10,664 nucleotides of DNA from Candidatus Bathyarchaeota archaeon (GTDB taxonomy: Archaea > Thermoproteota > Bathyarchaeia > EX4484-135): contig DQYM01000069.1 in NCBI GenBank assembly GCA_011040545.1, positions 1 through 10,664 on the forward strand, read 5' to 3'. A program made the translations under genes and the position numbers. The notes under the pieces were generated by a model. That model did no database searches. It saw nothing but the letters and a program-made list of their open reading frames with translations, and was not told the DNA's origin. The stretch's first letter is position 1; each line of letters starts with the position of its first letter. Below are positions 5,973-10,664 of the stretch, piece after piece.

Positions 5973-6782
5973 AAGCTGGCTCACGGTGCCGAGGAAGGTG
6001 CCATCAAGCATGAATACCTCCGCACTACCCAGCTGGGCACAGCCACACCTAAGGATAGGCCCTATCAGGCCCTCCTCACGCCTACGTGAGTTAAGGGCCT
6101 GCCCACCTAGGAACTCGTTGAAGGATGGCATTATGATGAGCTTGCTGACGCCTACGTGGCCTGGGGCAGGGCCTAGCCTACCCCTCTTCCCCATCTCGGA
6201 GGCCAGGCGGTGCCCATCGCACTTCATCACGAGCCAGACCCTCTTGGTCGTCCTGAAGTAAGGTGCCCCCCTCAGCAGGACCACTGGGTGCATGTGGCCA
6301 GATATGAGGCACTCGCACTCAAGCAAGCTTGGATCTGGCCATGCGTGGCCGTGGAAGAGGCCGAACCTACCTATGGCTATGCCACCAGTGCTGAGCAGCT
6401 CAACCCCATCTGGCAGGAGGGCCTCAAGCTTCCCATCGTGGTTCCCTGGTACTACCCTGATCCGCCCGACCAAGCCCATTAGCTTCTTGAAGAAGGTGGG
6501 GATGGCAGCCCACTCCTCTGCCTCAGCTCCCACTATCGTGTGCTTTACATCGCCTAGGAAGAGGAGCTCACCTGGCCTAAGGGCCTTAACTAAGCGCTCA
6601 ATCCTAGCTAGCATCTTGCCGACCTGAGATGGTATGTGGAAGCCCTTATCGGCTAGGGCCGATTCCCAGCCTATGTGCAGGTCGGCTACAACCAGCGTCC
6701 GCTGCCCACCTGGCCCCTCCAGGAGGAGGGCTGCCTCACCGCTTACGGCCCTCACGCCTGGTGCTAGCTCTAGTAGCTCCAT
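5955..6782 (-). CDS. Metallophosphoesterase, archaeal SbcD/Mre11-related family
   Basis: The 275-aa protein has the full calcineurin-like metal-binding set: D34 and H36 (ADLHIGW), D78 (FLGDVKHT), N114 and H115 (VPGNHDGK), H144/H146 (FHGHAWP), and H163 and H165 (ISGHMHP). These bind two metal ions to hydrolyse phosphoesters. The C-terminal part with IIMPSFNEFLGG and VFMLDGTFLG is typical of the archaeal SbcD-related family. Relatives occur in bacteria and archaea next to Lhr-type helicases, which suggests nucleic-acid repair, but no helicase is in this window. True Mre11 proteins are longer and pair with Rad50, also absent here. No Shine-Dalgarno precedes the ATG, and the A/T-rich box about 28 nt upstream fits a leaderless mRNA from a promoter shared with the divergent FAD gene. 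Substrate (nucleic acid or nucleotide) unknown. Confidence 0.9.
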   Translation of the reverse strand: MELLELAPGVRAVSGEAALLLEGPGGQRTLVVADLHIGWESALADKGFHIPSQVGKMLARIERLVKALRPGELLFLGDVKHTIVGAEAEEWAAIPTFFKKLMGLVGRIRVVPGNHDGKLEALLPDGVELLSTGGIAIGRFGLFHGHAWPDPSLLECECLISGHMHPVVLLRGAPYFRTTKRVWLVMKCDGHRLASEMGKRGRLGPAPGHVGVSKLIIMPSFNEFLGGQALNSRRREEGLIGPILRCGCAQLGSAEVFMLDGTFLGTVSQLGKGLL

Positions 6783-6804
6783 ACCGCCAAGCCTATAAGC
6801 AAGG

Positions 6805-6814
6805 GCATAAATTT
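6805..6814. promoter_or_regulatory. Shared TATA-like core of a divergent promoter
   Basis: The 50-bp gap between two divergent genes holds one strong A/T block, GCATAAATTT on the plus strand, with a near-symmetric AAATTT core. Its centre is about 28 nt from the phosphoesterase ATG on one side and 22-25 nt from the FAD-gene ATG on the other, the distance expected if both mRNAs begin at or near their start codons. Neither gene has a clear Shine-Dalgarno. A second, weaker CTATAAG lies at 6793-6799. Confidence 0.55.
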
Positions 6815-6832
6815 CCTTTTTGCGTGCTGGAC

Positions 6833-8230
6833 ATGGAACGTAGGAAGTTTGATGTAGTCATCGTCGGTGCTGGACCTGCTGGCCTCTTCACGGCACTTGA
6901 ACTCGTTAAGCACGGTGGCCTTGAGCTCCTAATAGTGGATAAGGGGCCTGACCTTGAGGAGAGGAAGTGCCCAGCCCTTGGGGGCCGTGCGTGCCTTAGG
7001 TGCCCAACCTGCTCCCTCCTCAGTGGCTGGGGTGGGGCAGGTGCCTTCAGCGATGGCAAGCTCACGTACTCGCCTGATGTCGGGGGCTGGCTATCAAGCT
7101 TGGTGGGCAAGGAAGAGCTCATGGGGCTGCTCAAGGAAGTAGATGATATTTACCTACGCTTTGGTGCCCCAAGGAAGCTATATGGGACGGATGAGGACTT
7201 AGTAGCTGAGATAGCCAGGAGGGCCTCTAAGGCTGGCCTGAGGCTCGTGCCCCAGAAGGTAAGGCACATGGGCACTGATGGCTGCCTAAGGATCCTAAGG
7301 AGGATTAGGTCCTACCTAGAGGGGAGGGTTGAGATATGGATGAGGACGGAGGCCTCAAGCATACTAACTGAAGCTGGTAGGGCTAGGGGCATTAGGCTAG
7401 CAAATGGGGAGGAGGTAAGGGCCAAGTACGTGGTCCTAGCACCAGGCAGGGGAGGGACAGAGTGGCTTAAGTCCCTAGCCCACCAGCTCAACATCAAGGT
7501 CCATGCTAACCCAGTAGATGTAGGCGTTAGGGTTGAGGTGCCCAGCGTTGTAGCAGAAGAGCTAACGGATGCCCTCTACGAGCCCAAGCTAGTTTACTAC
7601 TCCAAGAGGTTTGATGATAAGGTTAGGACCTTCTGCGTAGCCCCACATGGCCACGTGATAATGGAGTACTACGATGGCATCATCACTGTGAACGGCCAGA
7701 GCTATGCAGATCGCTCACTATGGACCGATAATACTAACTTCGCCATATTGGTTAGCTCCGAGTTCACAGAGCCATTTGAAGACCCAATTGCCTATGGCAA
7801 GCACATAGCTGCCCTCACGAACCTCATATCAAGTGGCGTTCTCGTGCAGCGCCTCTCTGACCTCCTCATGGGCAGGCGCTCTACGCCAGAGAGGGTAGAG
7901 AGGAGCATAGTCAAGCCGACCTTGCCATCTGCTACGCCAGGGGACCTAGCCTACGTGCTCCCCTACCGCTTCCTAGCCGATATACTTGAGATGCTGAAGG
8001 CCCTTGATGCCCTCATGCCAGGCGTATTCAGTAGGCACACGCTCCTATACGGTGCTGAGGTCAAGTTCTACTCCCTTAGGATTGAGGTAGATAGGCACCT
8101 TGAGACCCCAATTAAGGGCCTATTCGCTGCTGGAGATGGCGTTGGCCTAACTAGGGGCCTAGCACAGGCTAGTGCCTCTGGCCTCCTCGTGGCAAGGGAG
8201 ATAGCAAGGCGTGAGGGGGCACTAGCATAG
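6833..8230 (+). CDS. FAD-dependent dehydrogenase of the COG2509 type, substrate unknown
   Basis: Length is 465 aa from the ATG at 6833. The open frame extends 68 codons upstream, but that part lies over the opposite gene, whereas the Rossmann motif begins just after this ATG. The motif VIVGAGPAG (8-17, glycines 12, 14 and 17) and the acidic D36 at the end of the second strand bind FAD. A second FAD motif, LFAAGDGVGLTRGLAQA, is at 430-446. Between them a cysteine cluster, C46, C54, C57 and C60, is followed by SGWGGAGAFSDGKL (64-77), the hallmark of this uncharacterised oxidoreductase family. The cysteines could bind metal or act in redox. No membrane segment is seen, so it is probably soluble. 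The physiological electron donor and acceptor are not known. The gene shares a divergent promoter with the phosphoesterase and overlaps the glycosyltransferase 3' end by 9 nt. Confidence 0.9.
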   Translation: MERRKFDVVIVGAGPAGLFTALELVKHGGLELLIVDKGPDLEERKCPALGGRACLRCPTCSLLSGWGGAGAFSDGKLTYSPDVGGWLSSLVGKEELMGLLKEVDDIYLRFGAPRKLYGTDEDLVAEIARRASKAGLRLVPQKVRHMGTDGCLRILRRIRSYLEGRVEIWMRTEASSILTEAGRARGIRLANGEEVRAKYVVLAPGRGGTEWLKSLAHQLNIKVHANPVDVGVRVEVPSVVAEELTDALYEPKLVYYSKRFDDKVRTFCVAPHGHVIMEYYDGIITVNGQSYADRSLWTDNTNFAILVSSEFTEPFEDPIAYGKHIAALTNLISSGVLVQRLSDLLMGRRSTPERVERSIVKPTLPSATPGDLAYVLPYRFLADILEMLKALDALMPGVFSRHTLLYGAEVKFYSLRIEVDRHLETPIKGLFAAGDGVGLTRGLAQASASGLLVAREIARREGALA

Positions 8231-9706
8231 CCTACACATGATGGAGAATATCTGGCTCCTGTGCTCTACCATTAGGAAGCTCGTCATTAGGTCAGCCCCA
8301 CCTACGTATGGGCTTGGGATAACGCCATGTGGTACCCTTAGGTACTCTATCTGCCTCTCAAGCATGGTTATACGGCCCGTCTTGTAGGTCCTGAAGAACG
8401 ATGTAGCCTGTAGGAATAAGCCCTTGAATAGGGCCTTAACCGCAAATGGAGTTATAACAGCCATAGCGATTAAGCACGAGGCCAGCCAGCGTAGCGTCCT
8501 CTTAACGCCCTCCTTCTTTAGGGCCACGTACTGGACGATTGGGTAGCTAGCTAGCATGTATATGGTCGTGGCTAACTGGATGGGCCAGGGGAGGCCTAGC
8601 ACCTCTAGGATGTTCGGCACGCTTAGCCCTAGCAGCATGGATACGATAGAGGCAGCGAAGCTGAATAGTGTCATAAAGCCAGCGAAGTTCGTTAGGCCAT
8701 CTAAGACTAAATCAAGCTTCCTCTTAGCAGAGAGCTTGCGGGAGCTAAGTATGGCCTTTAGGTTCCTCTTGAAGTCCCTAGCCCGCCCCTCTATCCACCT
8801 GCACATCTGCCCCACGAAGTTCCTAAACGTAGATGGGCACTCAGTAAGCACCTTCAGGTCCTCTAGGAAGAATATCTCATACCCATGCGTGTAGATCCTC
8901 ACGGCCATATCGTAGTCCTCAGTTATGCTAGTGCCAAAGCCACCGATTTCATCAAGTACATCACGCCTCACCATCATGAGGCCACCCCCTAGCTGGGGGG
9001 CAGCACCAGAGGCAAAACGGCCAGCATAATCTACGGCGTAGGCCGTGCTCATTAGGGTCCTAGCAGCCCTAGTTATCCAGTTCTCATCTGCATTTAGCAC
9101 CGTGTACTGGTAGCCCTGAACGGCAGCTACCTTGTCGCTTATGAAGCAGCTAAGCATCCTCTGGATGGCGTCCCTCGGCGGTATGCAATCTGCATCAACG
9201 ACCATGATGAACTCTGTTTCAGGCCTAACGTGCTTTAAGCCTTCATCAAGTGCCCCTCCCTTCCAGCCCTTCCTGTGCTCCCTGTGGATAACCCGTATCC
9301 TTGGGTGCCTCTCCCAACGCTTAAGTATCTCCAGTGTTTCATCTGTTGAATCATCAACTACCAATATCTCGTAGTTATCGTAGTCAAGGGAGAGGCAGGC
9401 CCTTAGGACACGCTCAACTACGTTTCTCTCATTATAGGTTGGCACCATTACCGTTACAAAGGGCCTCTTTTCCACTAGGCCCCCATTTAATAGGCACTTG
9501 GATATCTTCTTCTTATACCTTAGGGCGTAGAAGCAGAGCACGCAGTACCTAGTGCATAGGAGGAAGAAGTAGGCGAAGGAGAGATTGCAGAGGACCGTGA
9601 ATACTAGCTCCAGCACGCCTGTATCAAGCACCTTCCATCCCCATTTTCTCCGAGAACCCCTCCCTTGGGGAATAAATATAAGGCTTACGAGAAGGAGCTT
9701 AGACAT
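8222..9706 (-). CDS. Membrane-bound family 2 glycosyltransferase (cellulose-synthase-like)
   Basis: The 494-aa protein has a GT-A domain with all processive GT2 motifs: VPTYNER at 88-94, VVDDSTD at 116-122, metal-binding DAD at 171-173, the catalytic TED at 262-264, and QMCRW at 300-304, the QxxRW motif of polymerising enzymes. Membrane helices are expected near 32-62, 339-360, 374-396 and 405-427. It would transfer sugar from an activated donor at the cytoplasmic face, extending a polysaccharide or glycolipid. Donor and product cannot be told. The ATG at 9706 is 6 nt after the isomerase stop, which argues for an operon. A second possibility is a GTG at 9631 (residue 26) or 9616: a strong TATA-like box lies inside codons 9-12, and the region before the first helix looks poorly constrained. 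The 3' end overlaps the convergent FAD gene by 9 nt. Confidence 0.9.
   Translation of the reverse strand: MSKLLLVSLIFIPQGRGSRRKWGWKVLDTGVLELVFTVLCNLSFAYFFLLCTRYCVLCFYALRYKKKISKCLLNGGLVEKRPFVTVMVPTYNERNVVERVLRACLSLDYDNYEILVVDDSTDETLEILKRWERHPRIRVIHREHRKGWKGGALDEGLKHVRPETEFIMVVDADCIPPRDAIQRMLSCFISDKVAAVQGYQYTVLNADENWITRAARTLMSTAYAVDYAGRFASGAAPQLGGGLMMVRRDVLDEIGGFGTSITEDYDMAVRIYTHGYEIFFLEDLKVLTECPSTFRNFVGQMCRWIEGRARDFKRNLKAILSSRKLSAKRKLDLVLDGLTNFAGFMTLFSFAASIVSMLLGLSVPNILEVLGLPWPIQLATTIYMLASYPIVQYVALKKEGVKRTLRWLASCLIAMAVITPFAVKALFKGLFLQATSFFRTYKTGRITMLERQIEYLRVPHGVIPSPYVGGADLMTSFLMVEHRSQIFSIMCRLC
9671..9682 (-). promoter_or_regulatory. Possible internal TATA box near the 5' end of the glycosyltransferase
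   Basis: CTTATATTTATT on the minus strand is one of the strongest TATA-like matches in the window, yet it falls within codons 9-12 of the longest glycosyltransferase frame. A transcription start about 26 nt later would lie near 9651, some 19 nt before the in-frame GTG at 9631. This would allow the glycosyltransferase to be expressed apart from the isomerase. Confidence 0.35.
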
Positions 9707-9712
9707 GCTTAA

Positions 9713-10664
9713 TTACGGCATTAGGCTTAGGGCATGCTCCTCAATTCTACTGGCCAGTTTGAGCTTCTCCATGCCGTGCTTTACCATATCAATGCTAGGT
9801 GTTACCGATGGATCTACGCCCCTCATGAGGGCTAAGTAGAGGCTGGCTACCTCGCCCACGTAGAGGACCGAGAACATCTCCTCTAGCCTACTAGAGCCCC
9901 TAGCACGTATCTCCAGGATCCTAGCGACCTTCCCTGCTATTATCTGCTTTGTTAGCTCTATCCTGGCCTTTACCTCTGGCCCCTCACGTGGGCTCCTAAG
10001 GAAGATGACTGAGAAGCCCTTCGTTAGGGCTTCCTCCCCCTCCCAGCCCACGATTTCATCATGGTTTAAGTCGGGTATGCAGTTGTAGAAGCTAGGCACC
10101 TTGGAGTTCTCATTGAATTGAGTTTTAAGCCTATAAGCTACTGCCCTAAGGTGGCCAAACCCATAGACAACTGGCACGGTGCCCATTATACGTGATGCTA
10201 GCTCCTTAGCCCTGTTCTCCTCCTCTGGCACATCTGGGCCTAGCTCATCTCTCATGGCCATTAGGAGGGAGACAGCTGCCTTAACCTGCTCCCTAAGGCC
10301 CTTAGCCACGTTAAATCTCTCAGCAAGGATAATAAGTGGTATGAAGAGGTATGGAAGAGCTGCCCTAGGCACCATACCTTCTGGGACATCTAGTATTGGC
10401 ACCTTAAGCTTCCTGCACAAGTAGGCAAGCCTACCACCTGAGGTTATGGCGATTACCATGCATTTCCTCTTTAGTGCCTCTAGGAAGGTAGAAAGCGTTT
10501 CCTCCGTGTTGCCTGAGTAGCTTATGGTAAAGACAAGCGCCCCTTCCCTAACGTAGCTAGGCAGGTGATAGCCCCTACACGTTATAATCGGAACCTCAAC
10601 TTGATCTACTAGTAGATCGCTAAGCAGATCGCCACCTATGGCTGAGCCACCCATCCCAGATACC
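9713..10664 (-). CDS. Bifunctional phosphoglucose/phosphomannose isomerase, 5' end outside the window
   Basis: The frame stays open through the right edge: the last visible codons read V-S-G before MGGSAIGG, so about 30-40 N-terminal residues are missing. The enzyme interconverts glucose-6-P, fructose-6-P and mannose-6-P, linking glycolysis or gluconeogenesis to mannose supply. It belongs to the SIS-domain family known from crenarchaea such as Pyrobaculum and Aeropyrum. Numbering from the visible Met, the evidence is GGSAIGGD (2-9), the phosphate-binding SYSGNTEET (45-53), the catalytic base region NENSKVP (181-187, glutamate 182), H198 in LNHDEIVGW (ring opening), and the C-terminal DPSVTPSI near 281-288. 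All expected active-site blocks are present. The glycosyltransferase gene follows 6 nt after the stop, so the two may supply and use sugar phosphates in one glycan pathway. Confidence 0.92.
   Translation of the reverse strand, partial: VSGMGGSAIGGDLLSDLLVDQVEVPIITCRGYHLPSYVREGALVFTISYSGNTEETLSTFLEALKRKCMVIAITSGGRLAYLCRKLKVPILDVPEGMVPRAALPYLFIPLIILAERFNVAKGLREQVKAAVSLLMAMRDELGPDVPEEENRAKELASRIMGTVPVVYGFGHLRAVAYRLKTQFNENSKVPSFYNCIPDLNHDEIVGWEGEEALTKGFSVIFLRSPREGPEVKARIELTKQIIAGKVARILEIRARGSSRLEEMFSVLYVGEVASLYLALMRGVDPSVTPSIDMVKHGMEKLKLASRIEEHALSLMP

Noticed and set aside
6811..6822. T-rich run as a possible transcription terminator
   Set aside because: It lies between two divergent genes, where no transcript should end, and is interrupted (TTTCCTTTTT). 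It is better explained as part of the promoter.
6629..6832. Upstream extension (68 codons) of the FAD-dehydrogenase frame
   Set aside because: It lies antisense to the phosphoesterase coding region and across the divergent promoter. The flavin-binding motif begins right after the ATG at 6833, as usual for the family.
1..10664. CRISPR array, insertion sequence or integrated element
   Set aside because: I found no regularly spaced repeats, no terminal inverted repeats with a transposase, no integrase or tRNA-end duplication, and no change in base or codon use that would mark an island.

Overview
The window looks like chromosomal DNA of a thermophilic-type archaeon, most likely in the Thermoproteota/TACK group. 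I infer this from a class I lysyl-tRNA synthetase, a bifunctional phosphoglucose/phosphomannose isomerase, a multi-OB-fold RPA-like ssDNA-binding protein, an SbcD-related phosphoesterase of archaeal type, heavy use of AGG/ATA/CTA codons, and TATA-like boxes lying about 22-30 nt upstream of several start codons (leaderless mRNA style). Species or genus cannot be read from the sequence. The DNA is gene-dense: no gap exceeds about 130 bp, and I see no mobile element, CRISPR array, tRNA or rRNA.

Layout, left to right. Positions 1-540 (minus strand) hold a small HExxH putative metalloprotease, followed at the edge by a strong Shine-Dalgarno and the start of a further gene. Divergent from it, lysS (633-2267, plus) runs into a minus-strand four-gene cluster at 2269-5290. 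In transcription order that cluster is a SWIM zinc-finger protein, a 47-aa single-pass membrane protein too short for ordinary ORF filters, a four-OB-fold RPA-like protein and a SAM-dependent methyltransferase. Divergent from the cluster is a small winged-helix-like protein of unknown function (5419-5958, plus). It converges, with a 4-nt overlap, on an SbcD-related metallophosphoesterase (5955-6782, minus). The phosphoesterase shares a 50-bp divergent promoter region with a COG2509-type FAD-dependent dehydrogenase (6833-8230, plus). Last is a minus-strand pair at 8222-10664: the phosphoglucose/phosphomannose isomerase (5' end beyond the window), followed 6 nt later by a membrane-bound family 2 glycosyltransferase.

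How the genes may work together. SWIM plus RPA-like protein suggests ssDNA handling or recombination, with the small membrane protein and the methyltransferase as unexplained partners. The isomerase supplies glucose-6-P, fructose-6-P and mannose-6-P, so pairing it with a polymerising-type glycosyltransferase suggests surface glycan or polysaccharide synthesis. The other genes are housekeeping or uncharacterised. The points most worth a second look are the hidden 47-aa gene in the SWIM/RPA operon; an identical 13-base string and perfect GC-rich inverted repeats spanning the stop codons at two convergent junctions; the divergent leaderless promoter; and the possible internal promoter and later start of the glycosyltransferase. 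I see no clear evidence of a wholly new system.
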